A stretch of DNA of 64,000 bases from Alopecurus myosuroides (Eukaryota; Streptophyta; Magnoliopsida; Poales; Poaceae), in the NCBI GenBank assembly GCA_028641055.1, contig CM054062.1, positions 18,781,639 through 18,845,638 on the forward strand, written 5' to 3'. A program made the position numbers and the translations under genes. The notes under the pieces were generated by a model. The model made no database searches and was not told the origin of the DNA. It was given only the letters and a program-made list of their open reading frames with translations. The first letter of the stretch is position 1. Each line of letters starts with the position of its first letter. Of the stretch, positions 33,231-42,737 are shown piece after piece.

Positions 33231-33331
33231 CCCTTTTTATCATTTTGGCCGCGTACTTCCTGTTTGCTCCTCCTATATCAACATGAAAGGCAAAGCTTTT
33301 GCCTCGTTTCAAAGAAAAAATTCATTGTGTT

Positions 33332-34886
33332 CAGCTCCATCTTTGAAGTGTAATATTTCACTAAATTAGCACAGGCTGCAAAATTAGTGAAGAATTTGGA
33401 AAATCTATTGGGTTCACATGAACCCAACTCTTGCGGTGCGAAACAATACTAATTATGATAAATGCGAACGGTGGTTGATTGGCCATCCTCGCCGCGCACC
33501 CCTCCTGTTGGTCGGGGCCGGCGGCTCACCTTGGCGCCGGGAGATCTCAATGTGGCAATGGGCTCACGCGCTCGTCCGCTAGCTGATGAGGTTTCACCGG
33601 AGTCGGAAGAGTTAGCGGTGCGCTGCGCCGAGGAGGTTTTGACGGAGGAGCGGGGGAGGAGGGGTGTCGCGAGATAACGTCCACCGGCCGCCGGTGTCCG
33701 AGGCGGTGGCCGCGTAATGTTTATGGGATCGGGCCGATTACTCCTCGCCGGATTCGCGGTTCTAGGAGAAGCGGAGGGCCCCCACCGACGTGAGTGCGTC
33801 TGAGTGCATCTCGGCGTCTTCATCGGAGGAGGTAGTGGGATCAGAGTACGACGCGGCTTCAAACAGCGGCCGTGGCGCGGGGAGGCCTATTCGGAAGACC
33901 CCTGTTGTACTGGGGTGGCGTGGCCCTCTACCGCGGCCTCGGGTCACGCCGGCTCCCTGCCTCGGGGATTTCTTCCCCGGTGCGCTGGAGAAGCTCGCGG
34001 AGGAGCCAGCCGGCAGCGACGTGAGGCAGGTCGGAGATTCGATCGTGCAGGAGGAGGCGGGAGTTGAAAATCCGTCAGGTGGGCCCGGGCTGCATGCGGC
34101 TCGGCCTCGACCATGGGCCTTCCTAGGGCCGTTCCTTTTCGGAACCTGGGACCAGAAGCTGAAGTCGGGATCGCGATCGATCGCAGCCGGCCCGTCACCC
34201 ACGTCTTCGTCCAGGGCAGCTCCTCCAAATGGAGTCCTCATTGGTGGGGATTAGGAGGAGATCCATCCCATTTTTGAAGAACTTCACCATGGCTTCCAAT
34301 CCGGGTACTCCATTATTTTGTGTGTTGCTCATTGCCTCATTATAGTCTCCTCTTGCTTAGGGTTCCCATGTACTATGGCTAATTTTTTTTGGGGATATTA
34401 CTTAGGAATTTTTATTTGAGTGATGCCATGTTAGTGATTAGAGACTTCTTGTTTAGGGTTATTGCTTAGGGACTTTTATTTTAGTGATTCCACTAGTGTC
34501 TATTGCTTCCATCATGTTTAGGGATCTCTTGCTTAAGTGATGCCATGCTTAGGGATTTCCTATTAAAATGTTGCCATAGTGCTACCTCACCACTATGCCA
34601 TGTGAAATCAATCTAGTATCTTGCCAAGACCATATGGCCATAACCTAGGGCTTTTTGCTTGCACTCTCATATTTGGTTTGTACTAAATGCTTCACTCCAC
34701 TCCAAGTACCACTATGACATAAAACAAACCAACTCTAAATAATTTGTTTGCTCATACTCTCATATTTTCTTGCTCATACTCTCACTATCATGATCACTTA
34801 TTCATCCACTTCTAATTAATCTATCAACCAATAACGAAAATAAAACAACAATGTTTTCCATATGACCATGTACACTCATATTTCAT
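33332..34886 (+). other. Interval without a recognised gene
   Basis: 33440-34250 is GC-rich with overlapping open frames on both strands (for example 33790-34254 plus and 34241-33762 minus) but no domain. 34260-34886 is AT-rich and repeats words such as TTAGGGATTTC and GATGCCATG; it may be leader sequence of the element that follows. Confidence 0.4.
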
Positions 34887-36356
34887 ATGCACTTGCACTT
34901 TCATTCATTCTCAGGCAAGGAACCCATCGCTACCACCTATGCTCGCAAACGGACCAAGAGGAATGCTAAGGATGCTTGTGGATCTACTCCCTCTCAATCA
35001 CAGGGGCGCCCTCTTCCTGTCAATAAAGATGACCAAGTTCATGATAACTGGGGGAGTCTCAACACAGTTGACAGGGAAAATCACCGCATGAACTTCAACC
35101 CATATGCTTTCCCTCAGCGCACCTGCCGTGACAATTGGTTTTATTGCAAGATGCATCAGCAAGTTCATGAGTTTGTGGTCTGCACTCTGAAGAATGATCA
35201 TGTGCCTCTGCATTATTTTGACATTGATGCAACTAGAAAAGTTTGGACAGAGGTAATGGAACTCATGGACTTTCATCAGATCACCAAGCTCATGGGATGC
35301 TCTGTTCAGTTTTCTCCAGCTCTGCTTCAGGAATTCTTAGCCACAGTTCACTTTTTCATTGAGGGTTGACGTGCCATGACTTGGATGAGCGGAGGTACTC
35401 AGTGTCATGCCACCTTGGCCGAGTTTGGTGCTCTGTTTGGTATTGTAGAGGAAGTTCATTGTACTTTCTCCTGTGTCCGGATTCATGGTGATGAATGGAG
35501 GATCATGAAGGCCAAAGACGGACTTAGACACTGCTATCCCCCTCGTGTTGGCTCTCTACATGTTTCCAAGGTTGCCTTCTTCTAAGATTTTTGGTATGTG
35601 ACTCACACCATTCTTCGGAACACCATTCATTGCAAGTTTGGGGAAAAGGGGATGGCTCGCCGTTGGATGATCAACCTTCTATATCATATTGTGACGGCCG
35701 AGAAGAACAACAAGCAGCTCGATGTAATGGATTGCATGTGGAACAAGTTGAAGCTTACGGTTCGTGACAAGAAGGTCCCCATCTATGGATCCTATCTTCA
35801 GACTCTCATCAACACCAAGGTTCCGGCTCAGCTCATCAACAACTATGACATGGTTGTTCCCACTATGAAGCCCCTTCTCAGTGCCTCCCAGGACAATGCT
35901 GCTCATCCTCCACGCTCCTCACGAGCCACTGCTCCCCCTCAGGTTGATGTGTCTCCTGATGATACCCTAGCTGCTTCTCCAGATCATTCTATTAGGGGTC
36001 CACAAAAGTTTAGCATCAAACGGGCGCTCCAAAAGATGAATTGCTTCTTTGTGGATAAACATCACGAGGACTTCCAAGCTTATAAGAAGTCAAAGGCCTA
36101 CCGTCGTCACCAGCGTGCGATCATGGAGCACCTCCATCACCCACCGAGTCCTGTGAGCTCTGAGGAAGAACTTGATGAGCACAAATGGCAGTCCAAGCAC
36201 ACTTATTGGCTTGGCGATGATGCCACATGTCTTGGACAGTTTTGGGCAGAGAATACTTCTCAGGCCAGCTCGAGTCGGCCTCCACCACCACCTCATGATG
36301 ATTATGCTGAGGACGAGGAAGATGATGATCAAGATGACGAGGACTTCGAGTATTGA
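34887..36356 (+). pseudogene. Retroelement accessory ORF with two nonsense codons
   Basis: One frame runs from 34887 to 36356 and is interrupted by TGA (35367-35369) and TAA (35583-35585). It encodes a globular part with QEFLATVHFFIEG and TWMSGGTQCHATLAEFGALFG. Later come a proline/serine-rich section and a strongly acidic, aspartate-rich C terminus. The layout resembles the ATHILA-ORF1 / 'putative plant transposon protein' class of accessory proteins in grass LTR elements. I cannot confirm the family without a profile search. Confidence 0.6.
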
Positions 36357-36960
36357 GTTTCCCCTTTTTGGTACCTTGATTCCAAGGAGGAGAATTATCT
36401 TAGTGATCTTTGTATTTGCATAGCATGCATCCATTTGCCATTTTCTTTCTTCTAGTTGAACTCCTTATTTGGTTTATGGTTATTATTCCTATGTGCTATC
36501 GTAAGGCTATGTTGTTTTCGGGATATCTATTCCAAGTTGAAGACTATGCCATTCTCTAAATATCCATATTATGGTTATCCTAGCTATATTCATTCCTTGA
36601 TGATAAGTATGGTGAGATGATATCATATCCCTTCATACATGATTAATTGCTTTGGATAGATATCTTACCCTATTATGATAATAAAATGACAATGGACTGA
36701 GTAGATAAATCCCTAGAGCTAAAAGATGCTTAATTATCTTTCATAAAGCAATTTCGAAAATCTATATAGCTCTAGAGATTATATTGAAATATAACATGTA
36801 GGGAAATTTAAATAGCCCCAAATATGTGTGCACTCAATATGATAACACCATTTATGATTATGGGCATACACATAGGGGGAGCTTCTATATATCCTACTCC
36901 CTCACAAATGCTTCAATCAATTTCTTTTTTAGATCCATATGTTGTCATCAAAGATCAAAA

Positions 36961-36977
36961 AGGGCGAGATTGAAAGG
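36961..36977 (+). other. Polypurine tract
   Basis: AGGGCGAGATTGAAAGG stands immediately upstream of the LTR start, the position for plus-strand DNA priming. One C interrupts the purine run. Confidence 0.65.
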
Positions 36978-36980
36978 ACA

Positions 36981-38262
36981 TGTTTCCTAATCCTAGTTTT
37001 TGTGTTTTGATTACAACAATTGGAAGTATTTGACCATTGTGCTTAAGTGTTCTAGGGAACAAATGAAAAATATACAAAGCTATGAGAGCACAAAAATGGA
37101 GAAAGAAAAACAAGTCAAAACACTTGTTTGTTAAAGAAAATAGTCAAAGAAAGAAGAAGGAGAAAGAAGAAATCGAAAGGGAAGAAGAAAGGAAGAAAAC
37201 TTCCTGCGGCCTGGCCGGGCCTTAGGCCGGGGGGTTCGGTTAGGTGGCCGGCCTTGTGGCCAGCCCATGCCGGGCTCTCCCCTCCGTAGGTCGGGCACTG
37301 CCTAGCCGGGCTCCTCGGTGTGCTGGCCGGCCTAGCAGCCGGCCCAGGCCGGGTCCTCTACGCCCAGGCCTGGCTCCCTGCACGACAGGCCGGCCTCCCA
37401 GCCGGCCAGGCCGGGCTCTAGGCCGGGCACTCTGCACAGCACCAAGATACCTCCCAACGGCCGCTTTCTTCCCCCCACTGTAAATAGGACTTGTATCCTA
37501 CCTTTTGGAGGTTTCAAACAAGCATTCTCACACCTCACATTGTTGACCACCTCCAAGCTCAAGGTTATCCCCAAATACCCAACCAAAGCCATTGATCTCT
37601 TGGGATTTGGAGAAGAAGATCTAGATCTACAACTTCACCAAGCCGATTCGTCATCAACCCACTCATCCCCTAGGGATCTTGTTGTTCCTGGTTCATTGGA
37701 GCCAAGAACCTTGTTTTTTCTAGCTCATTGGAGTTTGGAGCCTTTTTGTTGTCCCCGAGGATCTTGTGCTCGTGGATCTTGCTTCCCGGTGTCTTGGTGG
37801 CTCCGGGGATTTGGTGAGGACCCTCCAAAGTTGTGGAGTGTGCCTCATCCTTGTAAAGGTTCTAGTTGTCAACCTCAACAGCAACATAGTGATTCGAGCC
37901 TCGCCACATCGGTTGAAGGACTCGAAGGAGATACGGTGTGCCATTTGAGGGCTACTCAATGTTCCACTTTGGTGGCACCGCACCTCTCCAACGGAGATTA
38001 GCTTCCATTGGGAAGTGAACTTCGAAATAAATCTCCGCGTCACTGTGTTCGGTTATTCCTCAACTTACCTTTACTTTTTGCTACTAGCTTAGTCATATGT
38101 TCACCTTGTGATAGTTGTACTTGCTCAACATACATGATTGTTCACCTAGTTGCATAATCTAGACAATCTATATCTGAGCACTATCTTGTTAAATCGAAAA
38201 AGAAGCTAAACTTTGTAGTTAACTATTCACCCCCCCTCTAGTTAACCTCTCGATCTTTCACA
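36981..38262 (+). repeat. 3' LTR following the accessory ORF
   Basis: It begins TGTTTCCTAATCC just after the polypurine tract and ends GATCTTTCACA. It includes a GC-rich, GCCGGCC-repeated part (37200-37440) and a CTGTAAATAGG core that may be the promoter. Bases 38263-38267 (aggga) are the candidate target duplication. Confidence 0.65.
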
Positions 38263-38930
38263 AGGGAGTATCGTCAAGTTCTCTCCGTTGGAGACGACGT
38301 TGGCTTCTTCTTCCATCAACGGATGGACCATCGTATCATCGTCGATATCCATGATCTACTAGAATCGAGCAACAAAACAACAAATCAACCGATCGCTGGC
38401 GTTGGCAAAATTCTGAAAAATCAATCCTACTGCAGTCCGTCGAACACCTTTCGTGCAAGATGGACGCGCGTGGTCATCAGGAGCTCTGTGCCTGGTGAGT
38501 CGAGGAGCTCCAGCACGGGAAGCCTCAAGGAGACGGAGGTGGGTGCGGCCTACGAGAGGGGTGTGGGAACGGGGGAAAAATGACGATGTGGTCAGACGGG
38601 GGGAAGTGAATTGTAAGAGAAAAAAGGGTAGAGGAAACAGTGTGTTGGCTGTCTCAATGAGAACGATGGCTCACCTACCGATATCTGATGTGGCAGTGCG
38701 CGCGTTTCGTCTGTCGATACAAGTTTACCCATACTGGAGTGGGAGTGGGATTGTAGTTCCGGACAAATTATTGGGCTGCCCCGGACACATCCATATATGC
38801 ATTGGGTATCAGGATTTTAATCGATTCATATCTGTATGCTTCCGACCTGAAATCCAAAACCGCCAAGGACAAAAGAATTAGAAAAATCTCGAAAAAACGA
38901 GAAGTTGTCTAAATCTCCAACTGTTTCCCA
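38263..38930 (+). other. Interval without a recognised gene
   Basis: Mixed-composition DNA between the LTR and the LINE remnant. Short open frames exist but none shows a domain or repeat. Confidence 0.4.
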
Positions 38931-40379
38931 ATGAACGGTATTTTCACTAATAGCAGAGGTCTTGATGACTTGGCTAAACACTTGAATATTGCCTAGTATG
39001 TTAGGGATCATAAGTTGGAGTTTTTGGCAATTTCCGAAACAAGGAGAAGAGATTTTCTAGTGAGCGTTCTAGATCGCCTTTCAGATGGCCTAGATTTCAC
39101 TTGGCAATCCATTCCCCCTCGAGGAAGGTCGGAAGGCATTTTACTTGGCGTTAAAGCAGATTCTATGAAAGTGTTTGCTTATACGCATGGGGACTTTCAT
39201 ATTAAATTCCACGTCCGTAATAGAGCTGACAATTTTACATGGAGTCTTGCTGCCATGTATGGAGCCACCCAAGAAGATCATAAGGTTGCTTTTCTCCTTG
39301 ACTTGGTTAACTTGGCTAATAATGACCCATACCCTATTTTAATAGGAGGGGATTTTAATATGCCGAGGTTCCCACATGAGAAAAGTAGGGGGAGGTTTGA
39401 TATTCATTGGCCCTTTTTGTTGTCAATGATAGCCTTGACTTAAGAAGGTGCACATGACGGGAATACAATTCACTTGGGCGAACAGTCTTCCCGAGTCTAT
39501 ATACGAGAAACTGAATCGTGTATTGATGAGTACTGTTTGAGAAAAAAATACTCAGGTGCACGCCCTAGAATGTATCGAGGATTTTATCTGACCATGCTCC
39601 TATACTTTTATTGGCCGGCACATTCAAACCGTGAGCACAAGCCCAGTATAAGTTTGAATTGGGATGGTTGCTGCGAGATGTCTTTGATGAGTTGGTCAAA
39701 AAGGTATGGTCGATGCCAGTTGATGCTAGTTGTCCGATCCGAAGATAAAATATTAAAATACATAACTTGCGCAAATATCTTCGGGGTTAGGCTAGACACA
39801 CAGCTGGTATACTAAAGAAAAAGGAGCGCATGTGTTTCATTATTGATGAGCTTGACCAACTAGTAGAGACATGCATACTTTCACAGCAGGAAATTTAGCT
39901 TAAAAGCCAATCGAATGCGTAGGTGGCGCATATGCTACGTGGGGAAGAGTTCAAATGGTACCAAAGATCTAAGGCAAAATTCATTCTTGAAGGGGATTCG
40001 AATATGGGATATTTCCATGATGTCACCAATGGTAGACATAAGAAAAAAACGTATACATTCTCTTATTTAGGACAAAGGTTTGATCGAGGGACAGGAACAA
40101 CTCAAAGAATATATCACAACATACTATAAAAATCTGTTTAGGGCTACAGAAGAAGGAAATTTCTCTTTGGACGACTCATGCACAGAGGATATCCCCCAAA
40201 TTTCTAATGAGTAAAACACGTTTCCTAATGCTCCTTTCACCGAGGAGGAAGTTAAGAAGGCTGTATTCCAAATGGAACATAATAAGGCTCCACGGCCTGA
40301 TGGTTGTCCTGCTGAATTCTATCAGCATTTCTAGGAAGTCATCAAGCCCGATGTTGAGTCCTTGACTCGGTAGGTCCAT
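38931..40379 (+). pseudogene. L1-type LINE ORF2 remnant (endonuclease and start of RT)
   Basis: Translated in shifting frames, the first 550 bp show the endonuclease/exonuclease/phosphatase fold. The key words are FLAISETRR near 39010-39060, AAMYGATQ near 39250 and ILIGGDFN near 39340-39360. Further on come SDHAP-like and RT N-terminal words (KAVFQMEHNKAPRPDG near 40255). Many stops and frameshifts are present. It is cut at 40380 by the Tat-A LTR; no 3' end is visible. LINEs of this type nick DNA and reverse-transcribe their own RNA, but this copy is dead. Confidence 0.8.
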
Positions 40380-40823
40380 TGTATGGGATACTAGGGTTCG
40401 AAGATTAGGAGACGAATACGCGTTGGTGATCTCCATGGCTAACAAGGAGCATCGTTTACCCTAGGTTCGGGGCCCTCGTAGAGGTAAAACTCTTACTCCC
40501 GCTTGTCTGATCTGTATTATGATGAGGTAATCGAGATGTTACAATCGTGATGCTATGCTAAAGCGTACGGGGTGTCTCCCGTGTATTGTCTAGTCGATCT
40601 TGCGTGTAGTTGTGGCTTGTCCTTTCTCTCCTTCCTCCTGGCTTTATATAGGTAGCCAGGAGGGGTTTACATGAGTCCTAGTAGACTACAAATAGAAGTA
40701 CTTGTCTTGTGGTTCAAGAAATCCACTTTGGCTTCTTGGACCCGGATGGGCCTTCGAGCGGGCTCCCCGTAACGTAGAAGACGGTAGGATCAAGTAGGGG
40801 ACATGGCGAGTGTCCCCATGTCA
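40380..40823 (-). repeat. 3' LTR of Tat-A
   Basis: Minus sense TGACATGGGG...CCATACA, 444 bp, similar in layout to the Tat-B LTR. Shared parts include the GGTTCGGGGCCCTCGTAGAG segment and the TATATAA core. It interrupts the LINE remnant on its left. Confidence 0.7.
40634..40663 (-). promoter_or_regulatory. TATA box inside an inverted repeat (Tat-A LTR)
   Basis: CCTCCTGGCT (40634-40643) and its exact complement AGCCAGGAGG (40654-40663) enclose the 10-base loop TTATATAGGT. In element sense the loop reads ACCTATATAA. Confidence 0.75.
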
Positions 40824-41043
40824 CTAGCCCCCAAGAGTTTAGTCGACTCATTTGAGTCGGTTAGAGACTCAAGGACAAGTTTCGATTCTGAAGAGTATTT
40901 GATAAGTTGTTGAGTCGTTAGCAGCCGATAAGTCGTTGAGCCCGAAGGACCCGATAAGTCGTGGAGGACTCGAAGCTTTTTTGAGAGTCGATGATGTCTG
41001 ATGTTTGAGGGTGTCGAATCTGTTGCTCGGCAAATCCCTCGGG

Positions 41044-41503
41044 TGAACCTATAGGGTTTCGAATAGGAGAACCCATGAGCACTGGTGGCAATCGTCGGCT
41101 AGACAGGGGCAAAATTTACCCAGGTTCGGGGCCCTCGTAGAGGTAAAACCCTTACTCCTGCCTCTGTCGATCTGTATTATTGAATAGATCGGTTACAAAG
41201 ATGATCGCTCAAGTCGAGAGTACAATCTCGAGCTTAAGGCTTTGGTGGTGCGGTATTGCTTGGTCCTCTTCCGGTGGTTCTCCTGGCCTTATATAGGTGG
41301 CCAGGTCTCAAACCCTACCCGGGGAGGACTCGAACTCTAACCCTATGTCGGTTACAAATTTCCTAACTTAGCCCGCAAGGTACTGCGGGTGGGCTTCACG
41401 TGGGCCTTCTGGAACACTCCAAGGGCTTCCCTTCTTGGGCCTTAACGTCGGGTCTGAGACGGGGTGTCCTTACCCGCAGGGTCTAAGATCCATTCCTTCG
41501 TCA
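41044..41503 (-). repeat. 3' LTR of Tat-B
   Basis: Minus sense TGACGAAGGAATGG...TAGGTTCA, 460 bp. The upstream GGGGGCTAC is the polypurine tract. The end next to Tat-A is placed by alignment with the Tat-A LTR end and may be off by a few bases. Confidence 0.7.
41282..41305 (-). promoter_or_regulatory. TATA box inside an inverted repeat (Tat-B LTR)
   Basis: CCTGGCC (41282-41288) and GGCCAGG (41299-41305) are exact complements around the loop TTATATAGGT. The loop is identical to Tat-A but the stem differs. Confidence 0.72.
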
Positions 41504-41974
41504 GTAGCCCCCGAGCGTTTGCTCGATTGGGATTTTTCCAGTCGAGTAGACGGTCAGATTGTTCATCTTACCTTCGGATAACCATTATGGTCGTTTCCTG
41601 TTTTAGAGGGTGTGTACCCTGTGTGATGAGCTTTTGTACTCGAGTGTCGAGTAATGAAAGTGCCTAATTTTATGGCTGTTATCGCAGAAGGATACGGCGC
41701 AGTAGCTTGGCTCTCCCGAGAGATCGGGGCCAATTAATTGCGACTAGGGCAAAAACAGTTCTGGCCTACACAGATTCGAGACCTCCGACTCGAACCCGAT
41801 GAGGTGATTGTTGCGACTGGGCCGTAGTGGTCTTACCGAGTCGAACTTAACCTATAGGGGTACCTGGCGCGTCCGCTAGGATTTTTCTTCGTGTTGTTGA
41901 CACGGAGTTATACCGGAGGACGCAGCATGAGTGCGATTCCAGGCCCTTAAGAGAGATCTTTTGGGTCTTACCTT

Positions 41975-42350
41975 CATATTCGAAAGAATATGGCATCCGG
42001 ATGTACCTAGTCGGCTGAACTATCCAGGTTTATGATGTGCACACATCGTGTGGATGAGTGGCAGGATCTGCCTACTCGTGTAGTTTTGGGTTTGTAGTTC
42101 CTTCTTCATACGAAAGAGTTTTCGTGTTAGGAGTTTTCATGCCCATATGAAAGAGTTTTCATGTTTTTGGGGTATTGTGCCCATACGAAAGAGTTTTTCG
42201 TGTGTAGGGTATTTTTCATGTGAAAGAGATTTCACGTCATAATTTCTCCATACGAAGTTATTTTCGTATTCGGATTTTCTATTCGGAGGAATTTGTCCAT
42301 ACGAAGTTATTTTCGTGCTTGGGCTTTCCATCCGAAAGATTTTTCAGCTT
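41975..42350. repeat. Array of short GAAA-type hairpins in Tat-B
   Basis: Stem-loops occur at 41975-41992 (CATATTC/GAATATG), 42110-42125 (ACGAAA/TTTCGT), 42147-42162 (ATGAAA/TTTCAT), 42185-42201 (ACGAAA/TTTCGT), 42220-42235 (GTGAAA/TTTCAC), 42251-42268 (TACGAA/TTCGTA) and 42301-42316 (ACGAA/TTCGT). A weak one follows near 42332. Loops are mostly GAG-like. Stem changes are compensated on the other arm. The array lies between the LTR and the accessory-gene promoter. Confidence 0.75.
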
Positions 42351-42625
42351 GATGATGCACGCTATGACGTCATGGCGCACTTTTATCCTCCCGATGGGAC
42401 GTGACGGAGTGAGAGAAGAAGGGCTGGCCCACTTTGTCACCTTTTTGACTGAAAACGAGACGTCGTTCCCGGTTTTTACGTGAACAACGCAGTAAATGCG
42501 CACGATCCTCCGTTAGGATCGTGGCACGAAACAGCATCTGTCGCCCTCTCGTTTCGCCTTCGCACGCGGCGGCCGCGATGGACGCCTCCTGGCGTATCGA
42601 GTGGCCAGGATCGAGCGGTCCTGTG

Positions 42626-42633
42626 TATAAATA
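42626..42633 (+). promoter_or_regulatory. TATA box of the Tat-B accessory gene
   Basis: TATAAATA lies about 105 bp upstream of the probable ancestral start codon at 42738, within CCTGT-GTATAAAT-ACAGG, a 5-bp inverted repeat. The Tat-D gene has the same kind of element. Confidence 0.65.
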
Positions 42634-42737
42634 CAGGCCTTGGTGGAACGGTGAAAACTTCCCAGCCTTTGTCTTCTTTGCTCATCTTCCTCCTCGCGCT
42701 CCATCTTCCCTCGCTCTCCAAGCTCGTGCTAGCAGCA

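Larger units (their letters stand above)
29939..33321 (+). mobile_element. Non-LTR-type element without coding capacity, split by a solo LTR
   Basis: A GC-rich 5' part (29939-30559) and a 3' part (32334-33321) flank the solo LTR-X. The 3' end is A-rich (aaagaaaaaa), preceded by the palindromic AGGCAAAGCTTTTGCCT. Ten-base direct repeats tcattgtttt (29929-29938) and tcattgtgtt (33322-33331), nine of ten identical, look like a target-site duplication. Without the LTR it is about 1.6 kb. No reverse transcriptase is present; it is probably a LINE-mobilised non-autonomous element. Confidence 0.5.
34887..38262 (+). mobile_element. Decayed LTR retrotransposon 3' part with accessory ORF
   Basis: A broken accessory ORF (34887-36356) is followed by about 600 bp of AT-rich spacer, the polypurine tract AGGGCGAGATTGAAAGG (36961-36977) and a 3' LTR (36981-38262). 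Gag and pol are not present. The family is uncertain. Confidence 0.55.
40380..41043 (-). mobile_element. Tat-A: 3' end of a Tat element
   Basis: A minus-sense LTR (40380-40823) is preceded in element sense by GGGGGCTAG-type polypurine sequence and about 220 bp of internal DNA (40824-41043). Tat-B begins at 41044 with its own LTR, so Tat-B inserted into the interior of Tat-A. Confidence 0.65.

Noticed and set aside
33762..34254. Overlapping 154- and 159-codon frames on opposite strands
   Set aside because: Composition-driven; neither shows a motif, a plausible start context or splice structure.
41975..42350. Hairpin array considered as a CRISPR or an attachment site
   Set aside because: Spacing is irregular, the spacers are related to one another, and the context is a plant LTR element.
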